A stretch of DNA of 64,000 bases, from positions 155,984 to 219,983 of the forward strand of contig JAUIFF010000014.1 of the NCBI GenBank assembly GCA_030429545.1, read 5' to 3'. The notes under the pieces were generated by a model. It saw only the letters and a list, made by a program, of their open reading frames with translations. It had not been told where the DNA came from and did not search any database. The stretch comes from Polyangia bacterium. Its GTDB lineage: Bacteria; Myxococcota_A; Polyangia; Nannocystales; Nannocystaceae. Below, piece after piece: positions 1-9,404 of this stretch. A program made the position numbers and the translations under genes. The stretch's first letter is position 1, and each line of letters begins with the position of its first letter.

Positions 1-61
1 GGGCGGATTTAGCTGGTTTGGGAGCTTGTTCAAAACCTGTCTTCTAGGCCACAATCGAAAC

Positions 62-949
62 ATGCGCGAGCTATCCCATTTCACGCTACGGCGGGCGAGC
101 TTGCTGGCTGCCCTTTCATTCACCATTGCGGTTGTTCCATCTTGCGGTTTATTTGGCGGGAAGTGCAAGGCGAACCAGGCTGATGCGATCGAGGCCGGGA
201 TGCTTGAGTGGTGTGCGAGTGTGGATCGTGACACACGTATCGCGGCACCACCGACGCCGTGGGAAACGACGCTGAAGCATCCTCCCGTGGATGCGGTGTT
301 GATTGAGCTGACCCCGGGGGCGGTCTCGGTGGAGCGCGAGCAGAGTGTTTCGACTGCGGAGCTAGCTGGCCAGCTCAACGAAAACTGGACGGAAGCCGGA
401 ACGTGGGCCTTGGCGATTGCCGGTGATGTCCCACGCGCGGACGTCTCCACGGTTTTGAAGACGCTTGCAGACAGCGGCCACCCGAAGGGGTTTATTTTGC
501 TTGGTCATAAGGAGCCCGTTGAGCCACTCGACTGGCAAAATTCAACCCATGGTGCGGTCCTGTCCGAGATTCATGAGATCGTCAGCGATGCGCCGGCGGA
601 CAAGCGGGTCGATATCCTACGGGCGGAGATCCAAAAACGTGCACCAGCATGTTTCTCGATTTATGACATCGCCAAAGGTTTTGAAGCGAACCCACCACCA
701 CCCCATCAGGAATGCCGGGCCACCGCACGGGTGGTGACAAAACACCTTGTTGCCTGTGGGTGTCCGAAAGAGAGTGACATGCTCGCTTCGATCATCAACC
801 CTGGAGGGTCGAACTCGAACTTACCGCCAGTGGCTGCGCCCGCAACAATCGACACAGGAGCCGCAGCACCCAAGGGCGCGACCTGGGCGGAGATTGTCGC
901 CGGGCTAAGCAAGGCAGGCCTAGGCACACTTTGGGTTGATGCTGGCTAA
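62..949 (+). CDS. Secreted lipoprotein of unknown function, ExbD-like fold suspected
   Basis: The 295-residue product begins with a lipoprotein signal ending in a VPSC lipobox (acylated Cys near residue 28). I chose this ATG over one 36 nt upstream because it places the basic residues and hydrophobic core correctly. After the anchor there are scattered Cys pairs and two segments, around residues 80-150 and 265-290, that resemble the ExbD/TolR periplasmic fold: a beta strand, a short helix, then a dGDVPraDVstVLktLadsG-like stretch. That resemblance is an inference from pattern only. It would make the protein an outer-membrane or periplasmic lipoprotein. It converges on the following gene, and no ExbB or TolQ partner is adjacent. 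Confidence 0.75.
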   Translation: MRELSHFTLRRASLLAALSFTIAVVPSCGLFGGKCKANQADAIEAGMLEWCASVDRDTRIAAPPTPWETTLKHPPVDAVLIELTPGAVSVEREQSVSTAELAGQLNENWTEAGTWALAIAGDVPRADVSTVLKTLADSGHPKGFILLGHKEPVEPLDWQNSTHGAVLSEIHEIVSDAPADKRVDILRAEIQKRAPACFSIYDIAKGFEANPPPPHQECRATARVVTKHLVACGCPKESDMLASIINPGGSNSNLPPVAAPATIDTGAAAPKGATWAEIVAGLSKAGLGTLWVDAG

Positions 950-1107
950 TTGCATACACACACGTTCTTCTCGAGAACATCGCGGCGAGTGTGTCTGCCG
1001 CTACCTGCTCCGCCCGCCCTTCACCCACGATGCCATCGAGGCCCTCGCGGACGGCCGCGCGTTCGCGGACATGTGTAGAGGAACACGGCGCCCTTCAGTT
1101 GAGCCAC

Positions 1108-3069
1108 CTATGTTCCACACCTGCGCGTACCCGGCAGCGCGGTGATCTCAAACCGCCCGATCTTTGCGGGAGACTCCGACGAAAGTTCCACCCGCATGTC
1201 GGCCTCCGTGTTGGCGCACGTCAGGCGGTAGACGACGCCATTGGGCGTGTACAGCTGCGGAGAACCGAGTTGACAGGCACCAAAGCTCTGGCGAATGTGG
1301 GCCAAAAAAGACTCGATACGGGAGGCCCCGAGTGCCGGCACAAACAGTTGGGCGTGGAGCTTGGGGTCCCAATGATGCATCAGCTTCAACACCTGCTCGG
1401 CCGCCCGCCGATGCTCCGCGGGCTCAGGCAACCCCGTGGCTCCGAGAATCCGCAGCGACGTGACCGGACTGGCGGCCCACGGCGCGACCCGTAGATCGAC
1501 GCGAAGGTTGCCTCGGGCACACGAGAGCTCAACCACGCCCGCACGTGGCTCCGCAACTTTAACCGGTTTTGCCGACTCGCACGGGCCGACCATCGCCGCC
1601 CACAATGCGAGCTCCTTACGTGTATCTGCAACCGGATGGGCATCGCGGTAATCCGCACTAAAAGTTCGTGTATATACCGCCTGATCCCAGGCATGCATCA
1701 ATGCGCCAACACGCTGCGCCGTGTCACTCAAGGCTGGCAACGCCACCGGTTCACGCGGCTTCAACCCCCCAGTGTCGGCCAGAATATCGAGCATCTTGAG
1801 GGCATCGGCTGGAAGGATTCGACTCGAGATCCCCGACTGGTTTGAAACCAATATGACCCCGACCCCGGCGTGTGGAAGCATCAGGACCGAGGCCCGGTAG
1901 TTGAGAGTTTTGCCGTTGTGGCCAACAACATACGGGTGCCGGCAGGTCGGAAACACGGCGAACGCCAACCCCGTGCCGCTGGCCCATAGCTCGGCGCCAC
2001 CATTGGCTGCAGGCTCGACATGGAGGTTGACCAGTCGCTGCAACGTATGCGCCTCACGAAGCGTTGCACGCCGCACAGGCCCGCGGTCGGCTTCGTTTCG
2101 CGGCGGCCAAGCATTGAGATTAAACGCGACATAGGCAGCGAGGTCTTCGACACTGGCGTACAACCCCCCGGCAGCATCCGCAGCGCCAGGTCGCCACACA
2201 GGCCGCCTTACAGGGGTTTTATCGGGACCTCGCCCATGGCCGACGGCGAGTTTTTTGGCGGGCACATCCTCCGGACGAAATGTTGCCCCACCCATGCCAA
2301 TGGGCCGAAGCACAGCATCCTGTATATATTTGCGATGGTCGGTCCACGTGACGTTTTGAATGAGCGGGCCCAGCAGTTGAAACCCCAAATTCGAGTAAAC
2401 CCGTCGCTGCCCCGGCGCCCGCTCGAGCCCGAGGCCAGACAGTGTCGCCAAAAATTCCTCGCGCCCAAAATCGTGGCTTGGGTACTCCGGAAAGTTCCCC
2501 ATCCGCGGTAGGCCCGATGTATGGGTCAGGATATGACGCAGCGTGATCCTCGGGCTATCCACCGTGGGATAGACGACATCCGCAAGTTCCGGGAGGTACC
2601 TCGCAGCCGCCCGGTCGAGCTGCACATGCCCCTCATCCCGAAGTTTGAGCACAGCCAATGTGGTGAGTGTTTTGGTGATCGAGCCAATCCCAAAGCGCGT
2701 GTCACTGGTGATTGGCGTGCCGGTTTTTGGGTCGCTATAGCCCCAGGCGTGAAACCATGCGAGTTCACCATCGATCACAATACCGGCAGCTAGTCCCACG
2801 AGGTTATCGCGTTTGACCGTCGAAGCGAGGTATTGCTCGACGTCGTCAAAGCCCAATGCCAGTTGCTGTCGGCGCGCTGGGTTGGTGAATGTCGCAACGG
2901 GGTCGCTCGCCACCCGTTGCTCCCCGAGCTGCGAGACCGTGTGCTGACCCTGCGGGACCTGTGTGGGAGGCGTGGGTGTGCAACCAACCGCGAAGATGAG
3001 GGCACCCACCACCGCCGACCGAGCGCGAATCAATTTGGAGGGTGCTTTGCCCGGGTTGTCCGCTCGCAT
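1108..3069 (-). CDS. Serine hydrolase lipoprotein, beta-lactamase/PBP fold (class C-like), with duplicated C-terminal domain
   Basis: The 653-residue protein carries a lipoprotein signal (AVGC, Cys near residue 30) and then a serine beta-lactamase/penicillin-binding fold. The SxxK nucleophile motif is SITK near residue 130, the second motif is YSN near 225, and HNG near 384 takes the place of the KTG/HxG box. The family includes esterases, D-aminopeptidases and PBP4-like carboxypeptidases, so the substrate is not defined. Residues about 440-653 contain two related ~90-residue blocks (HAWD...GPC... and HHWD...GAC...) that look like a tandem NTF2-like or DUF3887-like duplication. The start was chosen because GTAGGT precedes this ATG; an ATG 36 nt upstream is also in frame. 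Confidence 0.88.
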   Translation of the reverse strand: MRADNPGKAPSKLIRARSAVVGALIFAVGCTPTPPTQVPQGQHTVSQLGEQRVASDPVATFTNPARRQQLALGFDDVEQYLASTVKRDNLVGLAAGIVIDGELAWFHAWGYSDPKTGTPITSDTRFGIGSITKTLTTLAVLKLRDEGHVQLDRAAARYLPELADVVYPTVDSPRITLRHILTHTSGLPRMGNFPEYPSHDFGREEFLATLSGLGLERAPGQRRVYSNLGFQLLGPLIQNVTWTDHRKYIQDAVLRPIGMGGATFRPEDVPAKKLAVGHGRGPDKTPVRRPVWRPGAADAAGGLYASVEDLAAYVAFNLNAWPPRNEADRGPVRRATLREAHTLQRLVNLHVEPAANGGAELWASGTGLAFAVFPTCRHPYVVGHNGKTLNYRASVLMLPHAGVGVILVSNQSGISSRILPADALKMLDILADTGGLKPREPVALPALSDTAQRVGALMHAWDQAVYTRTFSADYRDAHPVADTRKELALWAAMVGPCESAKPVKVAEPRAGVVELSCARGNLRVDLRVAPWAASPVTSLRILGATGLPEPAEHRRAAEQVLKLMHHWDPKLHAQLFVPALGASRIESFLAHIRQSFGACQLGSPQLYTPNGVVYRLTCANTEADMRVELSSESPAKIGRFEITALPGTRRCGT

Positions 3070-3142
3070 TGTACCTACAATAGGTTGTAGGTGGCTGCGC
3101 GTCAAAGCGGGCTAAATCAGCGGATAACACCCCCAACAGCCC

Positions 3143-3613
3143 CTACGTGGAGCGCCGTCGCACACCGACGATTGCGAGCAGTAGCAACGCCGCAGTCGGC
3201 CAGCGGCCCTGCTCGGAGATCCGGCACCCCGACGTTGTCGCCGGAGGAGTCGAGTCTGCTGCGGCCGGCGACTTTTCGGCCTGCTTCTCGGCAGGCTTTT
3301 GCGCGGGTTTGTCGGTGGGTTTCTCAGCCTCTGGCTTTGCAGCTGCGCCCGTGCACCAAATCTCATCCCAGGTCGACGCCCCACGCGTCTGACAGGCCTT
3401 GGTGTAGCCCTTCACTTCATACCTGTCCTTACAGGCATCAGGTGCACCGTGATAGGCGTCGCCACACATCTCGCAGGACTTGCCGGTTTTTTGCTGATTT
3501 TCGAGGGTACACGACTCGACGTAGCCCGGCTCGGGCGGCACATCGGCCGCGGCATACGACCCGCATAGTGTGAGCGGCAACATGAACGAAACGACAACGA
3601 TGGCTCGGGACAT
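3143..3613 (-). CDS. Secreted Cys-rich protein with MYXO-CTERM-like sorting tail
   Basis: The 156-residue protein has a Sec signal peptide (about residues 1-22) and a short domain with about seven Cys (residues 35-88). A low-complexity Pro/Lys/Glu/Ala stalk (about 90-120) follows, and then a C-terminal tail: Gly-Cys, a hydrophobic segment and an Arg-rich terminus (GVRRRST). That order matches the MYXO-CTERM class of sorting signals, in which the Cys is thought to be processed and lipidated for surface display. The Cys domain is not one I recognise. A GGAG ribosome binding site lies about 7 nt before the ATG. Confidence 0.8.
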   Translation of the reverse strand: MSRAIVVVSFMLPLTLCGSYAAADVPPEPGYVESCTLENQQKTGKSCEMCGDAYHGAPDACKDRYEVKGYTKACQTRGASTWDEIWCTGAAAKPEAEKPTDKPAQKPAEKQAEKSPAAADSTPPATTSGCRISEQGRWPTAALLLLAIVGVRRRST

Positions 3614-3704
3614 TGGGGCTCCTGCCCGCTAGCTTCGCTAAAAACCTGCCCGCGCGCAACAGCTATTTGGATTTCGGATGCGAGCGCCAAACTCGATTGT
3701 ATAT

Positions 3705-4262
3705 TCACTCACTTGCCCGGTGCTGAATCTCGCTCCAAGCCTGCTCCGACAAACAGGTGGGTATTGCGAGCTGGTGGACGCGCTCGAGAACTTCAAGCTC
3801 CCGACGCGCCCCCCCGAGGCTCCAAGCCCGGCACCAAAGATATACTGCCCCCCGGGCCCCAACACCGCGCGTGGCCACGGATTCGAGCGATGCCTGGGCG
3901 TGGCCGACCCCCCAGGCAAGTACGTCGGGCACATGTTGCAGGCCACAAATCACCTGATCGGCACGCCGAATCAAGGTGTTGGCTCGCCTGTAGACGACCC
4001 AAAGTCGCCGATTGCCACCCGTACTGTTTACCCACAATTCGCGACTTTGCGGGTACAAAGCCCCGCTGCCCTCGCGCAGTAAAACCCCGCCGAGCCAGTC
4101 GATGCGTATCACGCCACCACAACAAGGGGTGGACGTCTGCGGCTCGCGCAGTTGTTCACGCCGAACCTGCTCGAGGTACTGCGCTCGCCGCCCCCACTCT
4201 CGGCAAAACCGCAACCAGGCCCCGAGGACATCAACGGTATGTTCGACGCGGGACGTCGCCAT
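3705..4262 (-). CDS. Conserved-looking hypothetical protein
   Basis: This is a 185-residue protein with no signal peptide or membrane segment and no domain I recognise. It is rich in Arg, Trp and Leu and contains a CCGG motif near residue 47. The chosen start has GGTGGGTAGGT just upstream and sits 13 nt after the stop of the upstream lipoprotein gene, so the two are probably co-transcribed. An alternative ATG lies 12 nt further upstream. Codon-position bias supports the frame, but function is unknown. Confidence 0.6.
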   Translation of the reverse strand: MATSRVEHTVDVLGAWLRFCREWGRRAQYLEQVRREQLREPQTSTPCCGGVIRIDWLGGVLLREGSGALYPQSRELWVNSTGGNRRLWVVYRRANTLIRRADQVICGLQHVPDVLAWGVGHAQASLESVATRGVGARGAVYLWCRAWSLGGARRELEVLERVHQLAIPTCLSEQAWSEIQHRASE

Positions 4263-4275
4263 GGACCTACCCACC

Positions 4276-5025
4276 TCAATCCATCAGCGCATGCAGCTCA
4301 AAGTAGATATCCAGCATGATTTCCCACTGTTCGTCCTCGCACGCGCTGGGCATGTTGCCACCGGCACCGTAGCCAACCACCTTGTCCCCGCGGAGGATGG
4401 CGTAGGTTCCCTCGGGATGAAACTGTATATGCAATAGTTCGTCGTCATCGCCAATGTCACACCTGAACGTGGGTGGACCGAGGACCCTATCAACCTGCGC
4501 CGGCGACATGCCGGCCTTGGCCGGGAACTCGCTCTGGCTATCGAAATAATCGCCAAACCACAGCACAGCACGCACGATCAACTGGGGAAGATCGCGGTCT
4601 TCATCGTGGAGTTGCCCGCTGACAAACAGCGCGATCGTACTGCCGTAGCCAAAGCTGTCCTCATCGCAATCCTTGCCATACACCACGAGGCTGAGGTCGT
4701 CGGAAAACTCCTCGACATCACAAATTTGGGCCAACGGCCCTTGCTTGACCACATCGCCAAGGGCCTCGTTGAGGCGAATTCCAGCGAACGTATATTCGTG
4801 CGTGCTGAGCTTGGGAGCCTTCGCTGCCGGCTCGCCGGCGAGCTTGGACGGGGTCTTCGCGTCCGCCTTTGGCGGAGCCTCACTCGCGGCGGATTCCGGC
4901 TGCGTTGGCGGGGCTGTGCTACCCGAAGTGCGACAGGCGACAAGCGCGAGTGCGAATGCCAGCGGCACGGATACCCGACGCAAAATGTGGAGGTAACATC
5001 TTGAAGCTCTCGACATCAACGTCAC
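4276..5025 (-). CDS. Hypothetical lipoprotein
   Basis: A 249-residue protein with a lipoprotein signal (LVAC lipobox near residue 31). An Ala/Pro/Ser/Lys-rich linker follows (about residues 35-72), then a ~175-residue acidic globular domain rich in Asp, Glu and Phe. The domain contains a CDVEEFSDDLSLVVYGKDCDED-type segment with two Cys and ends in an acidic helix. I do not recognise a family. It lies between the APH-like gene and the small hypothetical protein, all on the minus strand. The gap to the former is 117 nt and to the latter 13 nt, so an operon with the downstream gene is likely. Confidence 0.72.
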   Translation of the reverse strand: MTLMSRASRCYLHILRRVSVPLAFALALVACRTSGSTAPPTQPESAASEAPPKADAKTPSKLAGEPAAKAPKLSTHEYTFAGIRLNEALGDVVKQGPLAQICDVEEFSDDLSLVVYGKDCDEDSFGYGSTIALFVSGQLHDEDRDLPQLIVRAVLWFGDYFDSQSEFPAKAGMSPAQVDRVLGPPTFRCDIGDDDELLHIQFHPEGTYAILRGDKVVGYGAGGNMPSACEDEQWEIMLDIYFELHALMD

Positions 5026-5142
5026 AGCCCAACTCTACCGGAGTTTGTTCGGGTCGGCATTGGCGATGTCGAGCATCCGCAAATCGATCGACCCCTTCGC
5101 ATGGTCTGCGAAAGCTCGGCTTGCAAGAGGTGAGCAAGGGTT

Positions 5143-6084
5143 TTAGGTCTCCGAGCCAAAGTCCCAAAGCAGGCGATGCAACGCGGCGAGATTGTTGGGC
5201 CGAACCGCCCGGGGAAATCGACCGATCAACGGCACCAGTTCGCAATATCGGTGTAGCAGCACGTAACCCGTCAGTCGGCGTGCCAGCACCGGCGTGAGGG
5301 CAGATCGCGGATAGCCATAGGCCTGCAAAAACACCGACATCGCCCGTGGAAACAGGGGCGAAATGAACCCTCCGATACTTGTAAACTCAACTTCTGCAGC
5401 TCCGACTTGCACGTCGCCAAAGTCGAGCAGCCCCGACAGCCGCCCATGGCTGTCGACATGGACATGGCCGAGGCGCAGGTCGTTGTGGAGCAACACCCTT
5501 CGCACCGGCCAGGTTGTAATTGCCGGGAGACCGGCGACAAACTGCTCGATGTCGGCGAGCCACTGGCTGTCGACCCCCTGGCGACGGTGCTTTTGCAGCA
5601 TCGATGCGCGCCGCAACTTCATGTATGCACACCAATCCTCCGAGAAATGTTCGAAGGCATCGAGCGAAAGCCCGTGGAGCGCCGCCGCGAGGCGACCGAG
5701 GTCGGCCACGAGTTGCTCGCGTTGTGCGGGCGTAAGCGAGGGCCAGGCATCAAGTGCCGGCTGGCCTGAAAGCCGTGTCATGACCAAATACGACCATCCA
5801 TCGAGCTCCCCATCCCCGCACAGGGTTGGTGTCTCGACAGGCAGCCGCCCGGCGACCTGGGTGAGGGCCGTACGCTCGAGTTTGAAGTCGGACGCCGCGA
5901 ACGGTGCAAACAATTTAATCGCCCGATCGGGGCCCAAAAACACGGTATGAAACCCATCTCGCGCACGCGTAAACGGACCGCGAAGACCGTGCCGAGCGTG
6001 AATCCATGCAACGGCAGCGGCAAACATACCGGCCTCACGCCGTCGCTTTAAGTACACACCGACGTCATCGATGGGCGGCAACAC
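5143..6084 (-). CDS. APH-family phosphotransferase (aminoglycoside/choline kinase fold)
   Basis: The 313-residue protein has the protein-kinase-like fold of the APH family. It contains a conserved Lys in FLGPDRAIKLF (about residue 56), a catalytic loop LLHNDLRLGHVHV (about 200-212) and a metal-binding DFGD (about 222). The catalytic Brenner motif HxDxxxxN is altered: the Asn that normally helps bind Mg2+ is His here, while the HND and DFG aspartates are kept. Family members phosphorylate hydroxyls of small molecules such as aminoglycosides, choline or homoserine, and the substrate here cannot be told. It is divergent from the CNNM-like gene with 174 nt between starts. Confidence 0.82.
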   Translation of the reverse strand: MLPPIDDVGVYLKRRREAGMFAAAVAWIHARHGLRGPFTRARDGFHTVFLGPDRAIKLFAPFAASDFKLERTALTQVAGRLPVETPTLCGDGELDGWSYLVMTRLSGQPALDAWPSLTPAQREQLVADLGRLAAALHGLSLDAFEHFSEDWCAYMKLRRASMLQKHRRQGVDSQWLADIEQFVAGLPAITTWPVRRVLLHNDLRLGHVHVDSHGRLSGLLDFGDVQVGAAEVEFTSIGGFISPLFPRAMSVFLQAYGYPRSALTPVLARRLTGYVLLHRYCELVPLIGRFPRAVRPNNLAALHRLLWDFGSET

Positions 6085-6258
6085 TTACCGCACAGTACGC
6101 GAGGCGTACACAGGGCTCAACAATCCGGCATTGCCTCCAAGCCACACGACCACAGCGCACGCGCGCGGGACCGAGCCATCGTCTCATCCATGCGCCCAGC
6201 CGGAGGTTTGCAGCCCGATGCACTTGAGTCCGTGCGTGGGTCGGGTATCGTGACGGCA

Positions 6259-7338
6259 ATGAGTACCGACGTCGCGCTGTTGGTGTTTTACCTGTGCCTC
6301 GCACTCGGAGTTTCGTTCGCGTGTTCGATCTTCGAGGCGGTGCTGCTGTCGATCACCCCCGGTTATGTCGCGTCGTTGGAAAAGTCTGGAAGTGCCGCGG
6401 CGGGTCGGATTACCCGACTCAAACGAGAAATTGACCGGCCGCTGGCGGCGATTTTGAGCCTCAACACGATTGCCCACACCGTCGGTGCAGCGGGTGTTGG
6501 TGCGCAATCTGCAAAGGTGTTTGCGAGCCTCCCGATCGCGGTCACCTCGGGTGTGCTCACCGTCCTCATTTTGTTTGTTTCGGAGATCGTCCCCAAATCC
6601 CTGGGCGCGATGCACTGGAAAAAGCTCGCACCGATCGTCGCCGCGCTGCTGGTCCCGCTCACGTGGTTGATGACAGTCACGATGTTTGTCCCGGTGTCGC
6701 GGTGGGTCACAAGCCTGCTCGGTGGCGGTGGGCACCAGACCAACCCAAGCCCCGACGAGATCAGTGCGATTGCCGAACAGGGTGCCCGCGCAGGCCTGTT
6801 TCCGCGGGGAGAGTCGCGGGTGTTGAGCAACTTGTTTCGCCTCAAAGAGCTGCGAGCGACCGACGTCATGACACCACGCACAGTGATGTTTGGACTCCCA
6901 GAGAGTACGCAGGTAGGCGAGATTGTGGGCGAGAAGACCCTCATTCGATTCTCGCGCATTCCGATTTATAAAACCACGATCGACGAAGTTACTGGCTATA
7001 TCCTCAAAAGCGATGTCCTTCTGAGTGCTGCCCGCGACCAATCGAACGTGCCGCTGGCCGACCTCCGGCGCGAACTGTTGCGAATCCCCGAGGACATCGC
7101 ACTATCCGACGTACTCGAGCAGCTACTCAAGGAGCAGGCCCACGTGGCACTCGTTGTCGACACCTACGGCGGGACCACGGGACTGGTGACATTAGAGGAC
7201 GTTGTCGAGACACTCATCGGAATGGAGATTGTCGACGAAGTCGACGCAGTTGCCGACATGCGGGACCTCGCGCGAAAACAATGGGAGCGTCGCGCCAAAA
7301 AGATGGGTCTCGCGGTCGCCAACGAAGACCCCAGCTAG
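6259..7338 (+). CDS. CNNM/CorC-type DUF21-CBS membrane protein
   Basis: The 359-residue protein starts with a DUF21 transmembrane domain (about residues 1-180, several hydrophobic helices and the SLNTIAHTVGAAGVG signature). A cytoplasmic CBS-pair module follows (about 205-330), with the DVMTPR motif that usually opens it and a TTGLVTLEDVVETLIG motif. Relatives are Mg2+/Co2+ exporters or homeostasis factors. The C-terminal CorC_HlyC transporter-associated domain usual in bacterial homologs is absent, since only about 40 charged residues follow the CBS pair. The start was moved 69 nt into the open frame so the protein begins just before the first membrane helix. Confidence 0.88.
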   Translation: MSTDVALLVFYLCLALGVSFACSIFEAVLLSITPGYVASLEKSGSAAAGRITRLKREIDRPLAAILSLNTIAHTVGAAGVGAQSAKVFASLPIAVTSGVLTVLILFVSEIVPKSLGAMHWKKLAPIVAALLVPLTWLMTVTMFVPVSRWVTSLLGGGGHQTNPSPDEISAIAEQGARAGLFPRGESRVLSNLFRLKELRATDVMTPRTVMFGLPESTQVGEIVGEKTLIRFSRIPIYKTTIDEVTGYILKSDVLLSAARDQSNVPLADLRRELLRIPEDIALSDVLEQLLKEQAHVALVVDTYGGTTGLVTLEDVVETLIGMEIVDEVDAVADMRDLARKQWERRAKKMGLAVANEDPS

Positions 7339-7599
7339 CAGCACGCGGATTTCTCCACTTGCCAGTTTGCCGACAACGCGCCTAGCAAAACCTGAACAAC
7401 CACTCGTACAACTGCGCTTGACGACATACGTTGTCGACAAGGTCTTGTGCGCGAAACGACGCACGGAAAAAACCACGGTCGCGCCTATCCAACCTGCCCC
7501 TTACAACATGTTCTAGGAACAGCGACGAGGGCATATCCGCCCCGTCAAAATTTTTAGGCGCTGTGGCAGGTATTTGCCGGGAAGTGTATAAGGAGCCGT

Positions 7600-8937
7600 A
7601 TGCTGCGCACGCTGGTCAATACCTCCATCGTACTCCTACTCCCTTCCCTACTGGTGTTGACCGGGTGTGACAAAGCGACGGCCCCAGACCCCGAACCGAC
7701 CAAGCAGGACACCGCGGAACAAATCGCCAAGGCACCGGAAACCAAAGCGGCAACGCCCGCTCAAAAGCCGGAGAAACTGGCACATAAAGTTGTCGCCAAA
7801 CCACCACCGCCCGACCCCAAAAAAGTCGACAAAGCCCAGGCAGAGCGCGGTAAAAAAGAGTTCACCGCCCATGTCAAGGCAGGTCGCACGGCAGCGAAGG
7901 CCAAGGACTACCCAACTGCCATCAAGGAGTTTGAGGCGGCAATAAAAATCGAGGAGAAAGCGGGTACCCTCGGAGAACTCGGCTGGGCACACTACAACTC
8001 GGGCAACCTCGACGACGCCGAAAAAGTACTGACAAAAGCCATCGCCATGGCGCTCGAAGACCGGACCAAAGGCGCCCTGCTCTACAACCTAGGCCGCGTT
8101 GAAGAGGATAAAGGCGAGAAAGACAAGGCCGTATCCCTGTACCAAAAATCGATCGCCGCCCGGCCCAACAAGGTTGTCCAGGCCCGCCTCGACAAGTTGC
8201 TCGCCGCCGGAGCCCACGCCGAGCCCGATGCCTGCACCTGGCAAAAATTCGCCGGAGCCCCCCCCACCAACCTCTGCCAAAAGTTCACCCCCAGCGATTT
8301 TGGCGGACTGGAAGTCGACTGCCTAAAACAGGACCAGGAAGCCAACGGTGCCAGCAAACTCCTCGTCGACAAAGATGGTGTCAAGGCCACGGTGTTTGGC
8401 TCGATGATCGAAGAAGACTACTCGACCATCTACGTGCTCGCAGTGCTGCGCGCGGACGCCTGGTATGCCTACGAGTTTGGGTTTGAGGACGTCGGTACAG
8501 GCTATCGCGCCGACAGTATCGAACTCCAAACCCTCGAACTTGTCGATGCAATTCCGGGAGGCAAACCCGAACTCCACATCGAGTGGCTGTTTCGAAGCCA
8601 CCAGGGCGACCTCGAGTACAACGAAATGACATTCCTGTCGGAGACCTACCACGGATACGTCTCGCTCGAGCAGGAGGCACCCCAATGGATCGCCACCATC
8701 CGCTCCGAAACCGACTATTCGGTTGAAGACTACCTCGATGATGACGAGTTCAAAAGTGATAAACACTCCGACGAATACGGGACCAAGGAAAAAACCGCGG
8801 TCGAGTGGAAGTTTACCGATAGCGAACTCACCGTCACCGCCAAAGGTAAGGCTTCGGCGCCAGCGGGAACCTTCAAGCTGGCGGACTACCCCGCCAAATG
8901 TCATGACTTCTACGGAATCACGTCGGTCCAGATTTAG
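7600..8937 (+). CDS. TPR-containing lipoprotein
   Basis: A 445-residue lipoprotein (LTGC lipobox, Cys near residue 24) with a Pro/Lys/Ala-rich linker (about 25-85). About three tetratricopeptide repeats follow (about 88-205: AKDYPTAIKEFEAAIKIE and similar). The C-terminal domain (about 210-445) is acidic and contains Cys residues bracketing KFAGAPPTNLCQKFTPSDFGGLEVDCLK and a final AKCHDFYGI. The C-terminal part is not a family I recognise. A strong AAGGAG site lies 8 nt before the ATG. The protein probably sits at the inner face of the outer membrane and mediates protein contacts through its TPRs. Confidence 0.85.
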   Translation: MLRTLVNTSIVLLLPSLLVLTGCDKATAPDPEPTKQDTAEQIAKAPETKAATPAQKPEKLAHKVVAKPPPPDPKKVDKAQAERGKKEFTAHVKAGRTAAKAKDYPTAIKEFEAAIKIEEKAGTLGELGWAHYNSGNLDDAEKVLTKAIAMALEDRTKGALLYNLGRVEEDKGEKDKAVSLYQKSIAARPNKVVQARLDKLLAAGAHAEPDACTWQKFAGAPPTNLCQKFTPSDFGGLEVDCLKQDQEANGASKLLVDKDGVKATVFGSMIEEDYSTIYVLAVLRADAWYAYEFGFEDVGTGYRADSIELQTLELVDAIPGGKPELHIEWLFRSHQGDLEYNEMTFLSETYHGYVSLEQEAPQWIATIRSETDYSVEDYLDDDEFKSDKHSDEYGTKEKTAVEWKFTDSELTVTAKGKASAPAGTFKLADYPAKCHDFYGITSVQI

Positions 8938-9404
8938 CGTTAATAAAGGTAGACCGCACCAGAGTTGGAAAAAAAAGCTCGAGTCGGGTTTGTTGCCCGT
9001 GGCGGAGGAGAACTTGTCAAGGCCACGCAGTTGCGTATGCGCCCTTCTTCCTAAGTCGACAAGTCGTACCAAAGCGCTCGGCAATCTTCGGTGCGATACA
9101 GCCCCACCACAAGCGGTTGATGCGCCCAAGGAAGCGCCGTCGCCACAGGTTCGCCCGACGCACGAGTAGAATCAGAAAATGCAGCGCTCGGCCGGGGCGC
9201 CGTGTCCCAATCACAGGAGCTCGGGGCGAGCTTGTTGCCACCCAACTTGGCGAAGAAGAACCCGCTCTCGGCTTCCAGCGAGATGTTCTCCGCGATCAAG
9301 CGCTCGGCCCTCAGTTGCAACTGAGAGCGGTTTTACACCTAGAAGGCAATGCTCGTGGCATCTCGCCTGAGCAAAGCGTAGTCTTGGCCGCGTGGAGACC
9401 TGAG
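8938..9404. other. Intergenic stretch with an uncertain short ORF
   Basis: This gap between the TPR lipoprotein and the GST has no confident gene. On the minus strand an 89-codon frame (9051-9320) encodes a protein-like sequence (AENISLEAESGFFFAKLGG followed by a Trp/Pro-rich part), but it has no ribosome binding site or recognisable domain. I cannot separate a small gene or remnant from chance. A 16-bp palindrome lies at 9310-9325. Confidence 0.35.
9310..9325. promoter_or_regulatory. 16-bp perfect palindrome upstream of GST gene
   Basis: CTCAGTTG and CAACTGAG form an uninterrupted perfect palindrome 80 bp before the GST start codon, followed by GAGCGGTTTT. It could be an operator for the GST gene or a small hairpin. 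Nothing else in the window repeats it. Confidence 0.3.

Noticed and set aside
9051..9320. 89-codon minus-strand ORF between the TPR lipoprotein and GST genes
   Set aside because: Composition is partly protein-like, but there is no ribosome binding site, no domain and no clear neighbour relation; kept only as a note in the intergenic entry.
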